Assembly (NCBI RefSeq): GCF_014201195.1
Contig: NZ_JACHDS010000001.1
Coordinates: 1,240,001 to 1,304,000 of the forward strand
Source: Nocardiopsis mwathae
Lineage (GTDB): Bacteria; Actinomycetota; Actinomycetes; Streptosporangiales; Streptosporangiaceae
Direction: 5' to 3'
Length of the DNA stretch: 64,000 bases
The notes under the pieces are model-generated. The model saw only the letters and a list, made by a program, of their open reading frames with translations. It was not told the origin of the DNA and made no database searches. The number at the start of each line of letters is the position of its first letter. Within the stretch, counting starts at the first letter, position 1. The position numbers were made by a program, and so were the translations under genes. Below, piece after piece: positions 1 to 8,066 of this stretch.

Positions 1-1
1 G

Positions 2-280
2 CTGTGGCGGAAGTTCTCCATCACCGTCCTGTTCGTCACCCACGACATCGACGAGGCGGTCTACCTCGGCCAGCGCGTGCTGGTCCTGTCGTCCTCGCCG
101 ACGGTCGTCCAGGACGACGTGGCGATCGACCTGCCCGACCGGCGCGACCAGCTCACGACACGCGCCCTGCCGCGTTTCGCCGAGCTGCGGGCGCGGGTCT
201 ACAACCAGATCCAGAACGCCAAGCGCGGGTCGGCCGACGGCCACCGCTCCGCGCCGAGCGCGGCCGCGGCCGACGCCTGA
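2..280 (+). CDS. ABC transporter ATP-binding protein, C-terminal fragment (SsuB/TauB/NrtD type)
   Basis: This is the last 92 codons of a gene that begins outside the window. The frame opens LWRKFSITVLFVTHDIDEAV, which is the end of the ATPase core: the switch histidine lies in VTHD and is followed by the DEA signature usual in nitrate, sulfonate and taurine importers. A tail of about 45 residues follows. The Walker A and B motifs and the substrate genes are not visible, so the substrate (sulfonate, nitrate or thiamine precursor) cannot be assigned. The protein would power a membrane importer from the cytoplasmic face. The stop codon sits in the loop of a perfect hairpin. The family is clear, the substrate is not. 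Confidence 0.85.
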   Translation: MWRKFSITVLFVTHDIDEAVYLGQRVLVLSSSPTVVQDDVAIDLPDRRDQLTTRALPRFAELRARVYNQIQNAKRGSADGHRSAPSAAAADA

Positions 281-297
281 GGCGTCGGCCGCGGCCG
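261..297 (+). terminator. GC-rich hairpin overlapping the ATPase stop codon
   Basis: There is a perfect inverted repeat with 17-base arms at 261-277 and 281-297. The 3-base loop is exactly the TGA stop codon of the ATPase gene. No U-tract follows, which is common in high-GC actinomycetes. It is the first of three stacked hairpins between two convergent genes. Confidence 0.65.
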
Positions 298-301
298 TCC
301 C

Positions 302-344
302 ACCGGTCGGCGCCCCTTTTCACCTGGCACGGGCGCCGACCGGT
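302..344. terminator. Second hairpin in the convergent intergenic region
   Basis: The arms accggtcggcgccc (302-315) and gggcgccgaccggt (331-344) are exact reverse complements around a 15-base loop. The first arm is followed by four T residues. The hairpin lies between the end of the ATPase and the end of the permease gene, so it may stop transcription from either side. Confidence 0.5.
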
Positions 345-349
345 CCCCT

Positions 350-413
350 CGTTGGTCTCGGCGAAGCGCACCGAATCCCGGCGACTTTTCGGTGCGCTTC
401 GCCGAGACCAACG
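350..413. terminator. 25-bp perfect inverted repeat, likely bidirectional terminator
   Basis: The arms at 350-374 and 389-413 are perfect reverse complements of 25 bases around a 14-base loop. The outer end reads cgttggtctcgg, close to the outer end of another intergenic hairpin at 10511-10574 (cgttgatctcgg). It lies 15 bases past the stop of the leftward permease gene at 429, so it probably ends that sugar-transport operon and also blocks read-through from the left. Confidence 0.7.
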
Positions 414-428
414 GAGGAGGAGGCAGGT

Positions 429-1391
429 TCAGCCCTTCTCCGCGCCGGCGGTGAGTCCCGAGACCAGCAGGCGCTGGGCGAGCAGGAAGCCCGCCACCAC
501 CGGGACGGTGATCGCGATCGACCCGGCCATGAGCACGGGCGCGGGCACGGCGAAGTCGGCGAGCCGCGCGATGCCCAGCGACACCGTCCACCGCTGCCGG
601 TCGTCGACCAGGAAGAGCAGCGCGAACAGGAACTCGTTCCAGGCGATCATGAACACGTACAGCCCTGTCGCGGCGACCCCGGGCAGCGCCATCGGCAGCA
701 CCACCCGGGTGATCACCTGCACCCGGTTGCAGCCGTCGACCTCCGCCGCCTCCTCCACACCGGCCGGGACCGCCTGGAAGTAGCCGCGCAGCATGTACAG
801 CGACACCGGGATCGTCTGGGCCATGTAGATGATGACCAGGCCCACCAGCGAACCCGTCAGGCCGATCCGGCTGAACAGCACGAACAGCGGTACCGCGAGC
901 ACGATCCCGGGGAACAGGTACACCGCCAGGAAGAATCCGTTGACGGTGTCGCGGCCGAAGAAGCGCAGCCGCACCGCCGCGTAGGCCCCCAGCACGCTGC
1001 ACGCCACCGCCAGCACCGTGGTCCACACCGCCACCGTGACCGACGTCCGCATGAACCGGGCCAGCCCGAACCCGCCCGCCGCCTCGTCGGCCATCGCCCT
1101 GGCATAGGCGCTCAGATCCACCTCGCCGAGAGCGGGCAGTGCCAGCGGGTCGGCGACGACATCACCGAAGGGGCGCACCGACAGGACCGCGCCGTACAGC
1201 AGCGGCCCGGCCGACGCGGCGACGGCCGCGGCGATCACGGCGATCCGCAGCACCCCCAGAATCCCGACCTCAAGCGTGTGCCGGTCCAGCGGCCGACGCC
1301 GCGTCCCGCTCCGGTGCCCGCGGCGCCCCGCGCTCGCGTCGAGTTCCCCGGGCCGCCCGCGGGCCCCGGCCGCCGCGTGCCGGTCGGCCAT
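429..1391 (-). CDS. Carbohydrate ABC transporter permease, MalG type
   Basis: This 320-residue inner-membrane permease (CUT1 family, MalG/LacG type) forms half of the channel for an oligosaccharide importer. The sequence shows six hydrophobic segments and the EAA loop typical of these permeases (EEAAEVDGCNRVQVITRVVLP), which contacts the ATPase. The start chosen is the ATG at 1391 (MADRHAAAG), because it overlaps the TGA of the upstream permease by one base (TGATG), a sign of translational coupling. A frame continuing further upstream is open only by chance. No ATPase gene is in the operon, so a shared MsiK-like ATPase would be needed, as is usual in actinomycetes. Confidence 0.92.
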   Translation of the reverse strand: MADRHAAAGARGRPGELDASAGRRGHRSGTRRRPLDRHTLEVGILGVLRIAVIAAAVAASAGPLLYGAVLSVRPFGDVVADPLALPALGEVDLSAYARAMADEAAGGFGLARFMRTSVTVAVWTTVLAVACSVLGAYAAVRLRFFGRDTVNGFFLAVYLFPGIVLAVPLFVLFSRIGLTGSLVGLVIIYMAQTIPVSLYMLRGYFQAVPAGVEEAAEVDGCNRVQVITRVVLPMALPGVAATGLYVFMIAWNEFLFALLFLVDDRQRWTVSLGIARLADFAVPAPVLMAGSIAITVPVVAGFLLAQRLLVSGLTAGAEKG

Positions 1392-2359
1392 CACACCCGC
1401 CCCTTTCGGACCATCCGCAGGTAGAGCACGAGCAGCCCGGCCAGCGCGAGCGTCATCAGCACGCCCAGCGCCGAGGCCGTGCCGATGTTCGCCCGGGTCA
1501 CCAGCTCCTCGTACACCCGGACCGCCACCACCTCGGTTCCGCCGGCACCGCCGGTCAGGAGCCAGATATCGGTGAAGTTCTGAAAGGACCAGATGAACCG
1601 GAGCAGCGCCAGCAGTGCGAGAACGCCCGCGAGCTGCGGCAGCAGAACGTGGCGGAACACCTGGGTGGGGGAGGCGCCGTCCACCACCGCGGCCTCCTCC
1701 AGGTCGCGCGGCACCGCCTGCAACCGCGCGGTGATGAACAGGAACGCCAGCGGGAACGACTTCCAGATCTCGAAGAGGATGACGACGCTGAGCGCGACGG
1801 GCACCGGGATCCCGGCGATGTCGATGCCGTGCGTGGTGAGGAAGTTGATCGGCGCGCTCCAGCCGAGGAAGCGTTGCCCGATCTCGTTGACCGCCCCGTA
1901 CTGGGGGTTGAGCAGGGTCGACCAGATCGTCGTGGCCGCCACCACCGGCAGCACGTAGGGCACCAGCAGCAGCCCGCGCACCGCGCCGCGGCCCGCGAAC
2001 GGGCGGCGCAGCGCCAGCGCGAGGACGAGCCCGGCCAGCAGCGATCCCACCGTCGTCACCGCGGCGTAGACGAGGGTGGTGCGTGCGGCCGCCCAGAACC
2101 CGGCGCTGGAGAGCACCCGGGCGAAGTTGTCGAGGGTGACCTCCAGGTCGGCGGGGGAGAAGCCGCGGATGTCGATGAGCCGCATGTCCTGCAGCGACAG
2201 CACGAACACCGCCAGGAACGGGAACAGCACCACCGCCCCGACCACCACCAGGGTCGGCGCCACCAGCAGCCGCCCGTGCAGCTCCTCCCGCTCCCGCCGG
2301 GTACGGACGCGGCGGGAGCGGGGCAGCGTCGGGGCACTCGCCGTCCCGCGGCCGCTCAT
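1391..2359 (-). CDS. Carbohydrate ABC transporter permease, MalF type
   Basis: This 322-residue permease is the MalF/LacF partner of the neighbouring MalG-type protein. Hydrophobic segments include LLVAPTLVVVGAVVLFPFLA near the N terminus, as in MalF-like permeases without the long periplasmic insert. The EAA loop reads EEAAVVDGASPTQVFRHVLLP. The start at 2359 (MSGRGTASA) overlaps the end of the binding-protein gene by four bases (ATGA), so the two are translationally coupled. The protein lies in the cytoplasmic membrane. Because of the binding protein and the GH15 hydrolase, the expected substrate is a glucose-containing oligosaccharide, but this is inference. Confidence 0.92.
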   Translation of the reverse strand: MSGRGTASAPTLPRSRRVRTRREREELHGRLLVAPTLVVVGAVVLFPFLAVFVLSLQDMRLIDIRGFSPADLEVTLDNFARVLSSAGFWAAARTTLVYAAVTTVGSLLAGLVLALALRRPFAGRGAVRGLLLVPYVLPVVAATTIWSTLLNPQYGAVNEIGQRFLGWSAPINFLTTHGIDIAGIPVPVALSVVILFEIWKSFPLAFLFITARLQAVPRDLEEAAVVDGASPTQVFRHVLLPQLAGVLALLALLRFIWSFQNFTDIWLLTGGAGGTEVVAVRVYEELVTRANIGTASALGVLMTLALAGLLVLYLRMVRKGRV

Positions 2360-3783
2360 TCGACGTCGGCCCGGACGTCGCGGGCGGCCCGGGCCATCCG
2401 ATCGGCCACGTCGGCGGGGTCGGCGCCGTCGAACAGCGGGCCGATCTCCCGGGCGAGGGTGTTCTGTGCGGCCAGCGCACCCGCGAACCGAGCGTGCTCG
2501 GTGCCGTACCCCCAACGCTGGAAGCTCTGCGCGCCCTCGACGATGCCCTGGACGGTGGCTTCGTCGTAGAAGTCGGACAGCGGGCGGCGCGCCTCCGGGT
2601 CCTCACCGGTGGGCAGGTCGGCCCAGGCGTCGGCGAACACCCCGGGCTCCTCGGCCGTGCCCGACCGCACGGGGATGCGTCCCTCCGGGGAGACGGCCAG
2701 AGAGTCGGTGTAGCCGTCGCCGAGCAGGAACTCGATGAACCGCCGGGCCGACTCGGTGTCGGCGCCGCGCGGGACCCCCAGGTTCAGGGTGAGGCCGAAC
2801 TGCCGCGCGTCGGCGGGGTCGTCGGACGCGCCGGCGCCGGGCAGCCGCAGGGCGGTGACCACCCCGCTGTTGGCGGCCAGGAACGCCGGATCGTCCCGGC
2901 ACTCCGGGCACGTGGCCGGGAAGTCGGGGGCCAGCCCGGCGAGCTCGTCGAAGATGTGCGACCCCCAGAAGAGCATGGCGCTGCGGCCGGAGAGGTAGGC
3001 GGCGCGGGTGGTCTCCACGTCCTGGTCGCCGCCGACCGACGCGTCGGCCATCCGGGCGTAGGCGTCCAGGGCCCGGGCGCAGGCCGGCTCGTCGAGTGCG
3101 ACCCGGCCTTCCGCGTCCACCAGCTCGCAGCCCCCGGCCAGCAGCAGCGCCTCCAGGGTCTGGGTGGTGAACGGGTCGCCGGGCCTGGTGCCGAGCACGA
3201 TCCCGGCGACGCCCTCGGAGTCGAGCCGCTCCGCGGCCCGGGCGACCTCCTCGACGGTGCGCGGCGGCCGCACGCCCGCCCGCTCCAGCAGGTCGGCGCG
3301 GTAGACGAGGACCTGGCCCCAGCCGTCGCTGGGCACGGCGACGGGCTCGCCGCCGATGGTCACCATGTCCAGTGCGTGCTCGCTGAACGTCGCGCGGTCC
3401 AGCGCGTCGAGGACGTCGGCGGCCACGTCGGTGTCGAGCAGCCCCTGCCCGCTCCAGGCCGCCGCCTGGTCGGGGGCCAGCAGGATCACGTCGGGAACGT
3501 CGCCGGAGGCCGCGCCGGTGACCAGGGCCTGGTTCTGGTCGGCCGCGGCCATCGCCACGACGTCGACGTCGATCCCGGTCCGGTCGGTGAAGCGCGCGGC
3601 CGTGGCCTCCTGCTGGGCCAGCCGGTCGGGTGTGACGTGCGGGGTCCAGAAGGTGAGGGCTCCGTCGGCGCGGCCCCGGTCGGGTGCGCAGGCGGAGCCG
3701 AGCAGCAGGAGGAGCGCGGCACCTCCGGCCGCAAGGGCGCGGTGGCGGCGCGGGCGCTTGCCCGTGGACGCGAACACGGTCAC
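2356..3783 (-). CDS. Extracellular sugar-binding lipoprotein of the ABC importer
   Basis: This 475-residue family 1 solute-binding protein captures the sugar outside the membrane. A basic N terminus (KRPRRHR) is followed by a hydrophobic run and a lipobox ending LLGSAC, with Cys32 as the predicted lipid-modified residue. The mature part has the SBP_bac_1 layout, with an early TFWTPH strand and a conserved YRADLLERAGV segment. Four cysteines beyond the lipobox (in GGCELV, EPACAR and CPEC) could form disulfides. It is the second gene of the leftward operon, 44 bases after the GH15 gene, and overlaps the MalF gene by four bases. Confidence 0.9.
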   Translation of the reverse strand: MTVFASTGKRPRRHRALAAGGAALLLLLGSACAPDRGRADGALTFWTPHVTPDRLAQQEATAARFTDRTGIDVDVVAMAAADQNQALVTGAASGDVPDVILLAPDQAAAWSGQGLLDTDVAADVLDALDRATFSEHALDMVTIGGEPVAVPSDGWGQVLVYRADLLERAGVRPPRTVEEVARAAERLDSEGVAGIVLGTRPGDPFTTQTLEALLLAGGCELVDAEGRVALDEPACARALDAYARMADASVGGDQDVETTRAAYLSGRSAMLFWGSHIFDELAGLAPDFPATCPECRDDPAFLAANSGVVTALRLPGAGASDDPADARQFGLTLNLGVPRGADTESARRFIEFLLGDGYTDSLAVSPEGRIPVRSGTAEEPGVFADAWADLPTGEDPEARRPLSDFYDEATVQGIVEGAQSFQRWGYGTEHARFAGALAAQNTLAREIGPLFDGADPADVADRMARAARDVRADVE

Positions 3784-3827
3784 CTCCGGTGCGACCCCCG
3801 GAGCACGACGGCCCCGGAGATCGGGGT

Positions 3828-5162
3828 TCAGGTCGGTGGAACGGCAGCGGGAACAGGGACAGGTCGGCCGTCCAGCGCGTGCAGCGCGATGAGGGCGCTC
3901 GCCCCGGTCAGGGCCAGGGGGGCGACGGCGGCCGGGCGGCCGTCGGCGGTCACCTTCTCCGGCAGCGCGCCCAGCCGGGTACGGTGCGCGTCGAGCCAGT
4001 CGAGCAGCCGCGCCGCCGGCCCGAGCTCACCGAGGCAGGCGGCGGTCATGGCGAACAGCGACAGCTGCGGCGTCCAGGCGGTCGCGGTGTCCGGCCACTC
4101 CTCACCGGGGCGCACACCCCCGTTGGACAGCCTCAACGCCGCCAGGGTCCGATGCCAGGCGGCGCGCGGGCGGGGCGCGGCCGGGGCGAAGGGCGGAAGC
4201 AGGAAGGCGACGGAGGCGTCCCGGCCGCCGCCGCGGCGCCGGGGGTACCCCTCCCCGGCGAAGTGCCGCTCGATGCCCGGTCCCAGCCGGGCCTCGACGG
4301 ACGCGCACCGGCGGGCCGCGTCGCGGGCGCCGAGGCCGTGCAGCACCCGCGCTCCCGCACGTGCACCGAGGAGAAGGGGCGCGGCCGTGCCCAGTGTGAC
4401 GTCGGCGGTGGCCTTCTCCCAGTAGTCCGGGGAAGGGCGGGGGAGACCGCTGGCCGGGTCGACGGCCGCGTCGAGCGCCGCGGCGGCTCCGGTCAGAGCG
4501 GGCACCACGGGAGCCAGCTCCCGGGCCGGTTCGGTGTGCCACAGCAGCCAGGCGGCCCACAGCGTCCAGCCGATGCCGTCCAACTGGGTGCCGCGGTCGT
4601 CGGGGACCCGCCGGGACCCGTCGGGCAGGTAGCGCGCCTGCCAGGTGCCGTCGGGCTCCTGCATGGCGGCCACATAGCGCAGCACCCGCAGCGCGGCGTC
4701 CCCCAGCCCGCACAAAGCGAGCGCGACGACGCAGAAGGCGGCGTCGCGCGGCCACACGTACCGCCAGAACGGACTGGCCGCGGCGACCATCGCCCCGTCG
4801 GGGTGCAGCAGGGTGCGGATGTCGATGAGGGCGGTGCGCGCCATGTCCTCCCACGGTGAACCGGCGGCCGGGACGTCGGCCGACCCGAGCCACTCCCGCT
4901 CGCGCCGGACGGCCGCGTCCGTGGCCTCCGCGGCCCCGGACAGGTGCCCGCCGGGGGCGAGCAGCCCCGTTGCCGGGACGCGTTCCAGGGCCGAGTGCGG
5001 CGGGACGATGACCGGGGTGCCGTCGGCGCCGATCACCACACCGTCGGAGTACAGCCGGGTCTCCGGCCGCCACGCAGTCCCCCGTGTGCCGAGCACCGGC
5101 GCGGCGGCGCCGTCCGACCCGGCTTCCGGCATCGCCGTCACCTCGCTACCGCCGTCCGTCAT
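3828..5162 (-). CDS. Glycoside hydrolase family 15 protein (glucoamylase/trehalase-like)
   Basis: This 444-residue protein matches the catalytic (alpha/alpha)6 barrel of GH15 enzymes, which release glucose from alpha-glucosides. Motifs seen are FWRYVWPRDAAF (the family WPRD signature), the QLDGIGWTLWA helix and SPDYWEKATADVTLG, whose glutamate after the tryptophan fits the general acid. No signal peptide is seen, so it probably acts in the cytoplasm on imported oligosaccharide. It is the first gene of the operon with the sugar importer. The ATG at 5162 has a GGAGG ribosome site eight bases upstream. Related enzymes cleave maltose, trehalose or dextran fragments, so the exact substrate is open. 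Confidence 0.82.
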   Translation of the reverse strand: MTDGGSEVTAMPEAGSDGAAAPVLGTRGTAWRPETRLYSDGVVIGADGTPVIVPPHSALERVPATGLLAPGGHLSGAAEATDAAVRREREWLGSADVPAAGSPWEDMARTALIDIRTLLHPDGAMVAAASPFWRYVWPRDAAFCVVALALCGLGDAALRVLRYVAAMQEPDGTWQARYLPDGSRRVPDDRGTQLDGIGWTLWAAWLLWHTEPARELAPVVPALTGAAAALDAAVDPASGLPRPSPDYWEKATADVTLGTAAPLLLGARAGARVLHGLGARDAARRCASVEARLGPGIERHFAGEGYPRRRGGGRDASVAFLLPPFAPAAPRPRAAWHRTLAALRLSNGGVRPGEEWPDTATAWTPQLSLFAMTAACLGELGPAARLLDWLDAHRTRLGALPEKVTADGRPAAVAPLALTGASALIALHALDGRPVPVPAAVPPT

Positions 5163-5271
5163 CCGGCCTGCCTCCTACATGCCCGCCGCACCCGAACCGG
5201 ACTCCTGCTCTCATGCCACTCCGCCCTTGCCCCGTTCTCCCGGGATCAACGGGGGATCGGGGGGACGCCGA

Positions 5272-5301
5272 TTGGGGGAACGGGCGGTGGGTCATTAGGC
5301 T
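5272..5301 (+). promoter_or_regulatory. Candidate promoter giving a leaderless mRNA
   Basis: The sequence ttgggg (5272-5277), an 18-base spacer and taggct (5296-5301) resemble a -35/-10 pair. The -10 ends seven bases before the ATG at 5309 and no ribosome-binding site is present. In actinobacteria this spacing usually means that transcription begins at the start codon. Confidence 0.5.
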
Positions 5302-5308
5302 GGCCTGC

Positions 5309-5995
5309 ATGGAGCGCCCCTACACCATCCTGAGCTGCGCGATGTCCGTGGACGGGTATATCGACGACGCCACGCCGGAGCGGTTGCGACTCTCCAGCGA
5401 GGCGGACTTCGACGAGGTCGACGAGCTGCGTGCCGGATGCGACGCGATCCTCGTCGGGGCCGGGACCGTGCGGCGGGACGACCCGCGGCTGCTGGTGCGC
5501 TCCCCGGAGCGGCGTCGGCGGCGGGAGGCCGGCGGCCGTCCGGGCCACCTGCTCAAAGTGGTCCTCACCGAGAACGGCGACCTGGACCCGGAAGCGCGCT
5601 TCTTCACCACCGGGGATGCCGGGAAGATCGTGTACGCGAACAGCGCGGCCCACGCGTCCTGCACGGAGCGGTTCCGCGGCGCCGCCGACGTCGCAGTGAT
5701 CGACGCCGGCGCCCCCGCCGACCCCGCCGCGATCCTCGCCGACCTCGCCGAGCGAGGGGTGCGCCGCCTGCTCGTCGAGGGCGGGAGCCGGGTCCACACG
5801 CTCTTCTTGACCTCCGGGCTGGCCGACGAGATCCGACTGGCCGTGGCCCCGTTCTTCGTCGGCGACGGCGATGCGCCCCGCTTCGTCGACCCCGGCGCGT
5901 TCGCCAACGGCCCGCACGACCCCATGCGGCTCGCCGAGGCCCGCACCATCGGTGACATCGTGGTGCTGCGCTACCTGCCCGGGGCCCCGGCATGA
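5309..5995 (+). CDS. RibD C-terminal-like pyrimidine reductase
   Basis: This 228-residue protein matches the reductase half of RibD and the related dihydrofolate-reductase-fold family. The opening YTILSCAMSVDGYID, the segment CDAILVGAGTVRRDDPRLLV and the late strand RRLLVEGGSRVHTLFL are the usual NADPH- and substrate-binding elements. In riboflavin synthesis this domain reduces the ribosylamino-pyrimidine after deamination. The gene overlaps the next one, a deaminase, by four bases (ATGA). The usual RibD is one chain with the deaminase first, so here the domains are split and in reverse order. No other riboflavin gene is near, so the substrate may differ. Confidence 0.85.
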   Translation: MERPYTILSCAMSVDGYIDDATPERLRLSSEADFDEVDELRAGCDAILVGAGTVRRDDPRLLVRSPERRRRREAGGRPGHLLKVVLTENGDLDPEARFFTTGDAGKIVYANSAAHASCTERFRGAADVAVIDAGAPADPAAILADLAERGVRRLLVEGGSRVHTLFLTSGLADEIRLAVAPFFVGDGDAPRFVDPGAFANGPHDPMRLAEARTIGDIVVLRYLPGAPA

Positions 5996-6483
5996 CGGCC
6001 GACCGGCCCGCGGGGTCGACCGCGGCCACGGCGGCCGACCGGCGGTGGCTGCGCGCCGCCATCGACCTGTCGCGGTCCTGCCCGCCTTCGGCGACGGCCT
6101 TCTCGGTCGGCGCGGTCGTGCTGGGCGCCGACGGCCGGGTGCTCGCCGACGGCTTTTCGCGTCGCGACGACCCCCGCGACCACGCCGAGGAGGTCGCGCT
6201 GCGGGCGCTCTCCTGCGACGACCCCCGCCTGCGCTCGGCGACGCTGTACAGCTCTCTGGAGCCGTGCAGCGCGCGGGCCTCCCGCCCGCACCCCTGCACC
6301 GCGCTGATCCTGGCCACCCCGATCCCGCGCGTCGTGTTCGCCTGGCGGGAACCGGCGCTCTTCGTCGACTGCGACGGGGCTCGGCGGCTGCGCGCCGCCG
6401 GGCGCACGGTCGTGGAGGTGCCCGACCTCGCCCCCGAGGTCCGCGCGGTCAACGCCCACCTGCCGGTGGGCGGGCCGGGGTGA
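5992..6483 (+). CDS. RibD N-terminal-like zinc deaminase
   Basis: This 163-residue cytidine-deaminase-fold protein has the zinc signature HAEE (zinc histidine and catalytic glutamate) followed by LEPCSARASRPHPC, which supplies two zinc cysteines. The segment AFSVGAVVLGADGRVLADG forms the core strand. Its closest role is the deaminase half of RibD, acting in the cytoplasm on a pyrimidine. The ATG lies inside the stop region of the reductase gene (ATGA), so the two proteins are made together and probably form a functional pair. The spacing between the cysteines is a little unusual for RibD, so another amino-heterocycle is possible as substrate. Confidence 0.85.
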   Translation: MTADRPAGSTAATAADRRWLRAAIDLSRSCPPSATAFSVGAVVLGADGRVLADGFSRRDDPRDHAEEVALRALSCDDPRLRSATLYSSLEPCSARASRPHPCTALILATPIPRVVFAWREPALFVDCDGARRLRAAGRTVVEVPDLAPEVRAVNAHLPVGGPG

Positions 6484-6503
6484 CGTCTCGACCGGGGTCG
6501 CCC

Positions 6504-7829
6504 TCAGCCCGCGATGCGCCGCTTCAGTGCCTCGGTGAGGACCCGGCCCTCGGCGTCGGCCGGCGGATCCACCCCCAGCAGGCGGCTGATGGTGGGGGCG
6601 ACGTCGATCGTCCGCGGCTCATGTGGCGTCGCCCCCGGCACCACACCCGCCCCGGCCAGCACCAGCGGCGCCGTCGCCTCCCTGAGGCTCGCGTGGCCGC
6701 CGCGCTCGCGACCGTCCACCTCCTCGGGGTCGAAGAAGGCGTAGGGCGGCCGCGCGTCCACGGCGAAGTCACCCTCGGTCGCGGCCGCACCCATCGCGTC
6801 GAGCTCGGCGCGGTTGTACACGGCCTCCAGTTCGGGTAGTCGGCGCAGTACGTGCTCGACGCGGGCCCGTTGCCGGTCGGAGTCGGCCCTGCCGCGCAGG
6901 TACACGTTGGCCGCGCGCGGGGTGGCGGTCAGCACGACGTCGGTGAGCGGCGCCGGTGCCTGCCGCGAGTACAGTCGCTCCGGGGCGAAACCGGCCCACG
7001 TGAGCGCTCCCAGTACCTGCGGCTCCAGGGACTCGGTGTATCCGGTCATGCCGTGGTCGGAGACGAACACGAAGGTCGCGTCGGCGCTCAGGCCCGCATC
7101 GTCGACGGCGTCGACGATGCGGCCCAGACCGGTGTCGAGCTGGGCCAGCCGCTGCGGGAGGAGGGGGCTGTCGGGCCCCTCACGGTGCCCGATGTCGTCG
7201 ATGTCGGCGGCGTAGGCGGCGATGAGGTCGGGGATCCGCGGCAGTCGTACCGGGGTCCCGCCGGAGTCCACCGGTTCGCCGCGCAGGGCGCGCACCACCG
7301 TGTCGACGTTCTGCTCCCACACGGTCCCCTGGGTGTAGAGGCCTTCGGGATCGCCGTAGGAGACACCGCGGTCCTGGACGATGTACCAGCCCGCCGACAG
7401 CACGTTGCGGCCTTGGCGGCGCAGGCTCTCCGCGATCGTCTCGGCGGCGATGTCGCGGGTCTGCCCGACCGCGCGGCCGGTGCCGGGGTCGAGGAAGAAC
7501 GCGACGTTGCCGTGCACGGCGGGTCGGGCGCCGGTCGCGATCCCGGCGCGGCTGGGGTTGGAGACCGGCTTGTAGGTGCACGCCGCGGTGGACAGCGAGC
7601 CGCGCGCGACCAGGGCGCGCAGGCGGGGCAGCCGGGTATCGAGGTGGGCGTCGAGGTAGGACGGGTCGATCCCGTCCCAGTCGATGAGGATCACCGGCCC
7701 GGCGGCGGGCGGCCCCGGGGTGGGGCGCGCCGCGGCGGGGCGCGCGGTGAGGATCGGGGAAAGCGCGGCAAGGGACGTGACGCCGAGCGCCGATGCCGCC
7801 GTTCTGCCGAGAAAGGAGCGCCGTCGCAT
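6504..7829 (-). CDS. Tat-exported type I phosphodiesterase/nucleotide pyrophosphatase
   Basis: This 441-residue enzyme belongs to the alkaline-phosphatase-like phosphodiesterase family. The N terminus MRRRSFLGRTAASALG is a twin-arginine signal ending near ARPAAA. Metal-site elements visible are ILIDWDGID, the nucleophile region SNPSRAGIATGARP, FVFVSDHGM and the late GGHASL. It would act outside the cell on phosphodiester or pyrophosphate bonds. The start chosen is the ATG at 7829, because the signal peptide begins there and GGGAAGG lies upstream. A longer in-frame start lacks both. It converges with the deaminase gene. Confidence 0.85.
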   Translation of the reverse strand: MRRRSFLGRTAASALGVTSLAALSPILTARPAAARPTPGPPAAGPVILIDWDGIDPSYLDAHLDTRLPRLRALVARGSLSTAACTYKPVSNPSRAGIATGARPAVHGNVAFFLDPGTGRAVGQTRDIAAETIAESLRRQGRNVLSAGWYIVQDRGVSYGDPEGLYTQGTVWEQNVDTVVRALRGEPVDSGGTPVRLPRIPDLIAAYAADIDDIGHREGPDSPLLPQRLAQLDTGLGRIVDAVDDAGLSADATFVFVSDHGMTGYTESLEPQVLGALTWAGFAPERLYSRQAPAPLTDVVLTATPRAANVYLRGRADSDRQRARVEHVLRRLPELEAVYNRAELDAMGAAATEGDFAVDARPPYAFFDPEEVDGRERGGHASLREATAPLVLAGAGVVPGATPHEPRTIDVAPTISRLLGVDPPADAEGRVLTEALKRRIAG

Positions 7830-8066
7830 CCGAGGCCTTCCCGTCGGGGGTTTCGGAGTCCCGAGGCCGAATATAACGCGGCCTCCCACCGGCGTCGGTT
7901 TCCGTGATTCATGCCACCCGTGCATTGACCGTGACTTTGCCGATTGCCGACGGTTCCACTGGATTCGGCCCCTTACCGTTACACGGCGGACCTCCGCGCG
8001 TCATGCGGAGGCCACGATGCGGATGCGCGGTGCCGGGGATCCGGCTGTGACCGGGGAGGACCCTCG

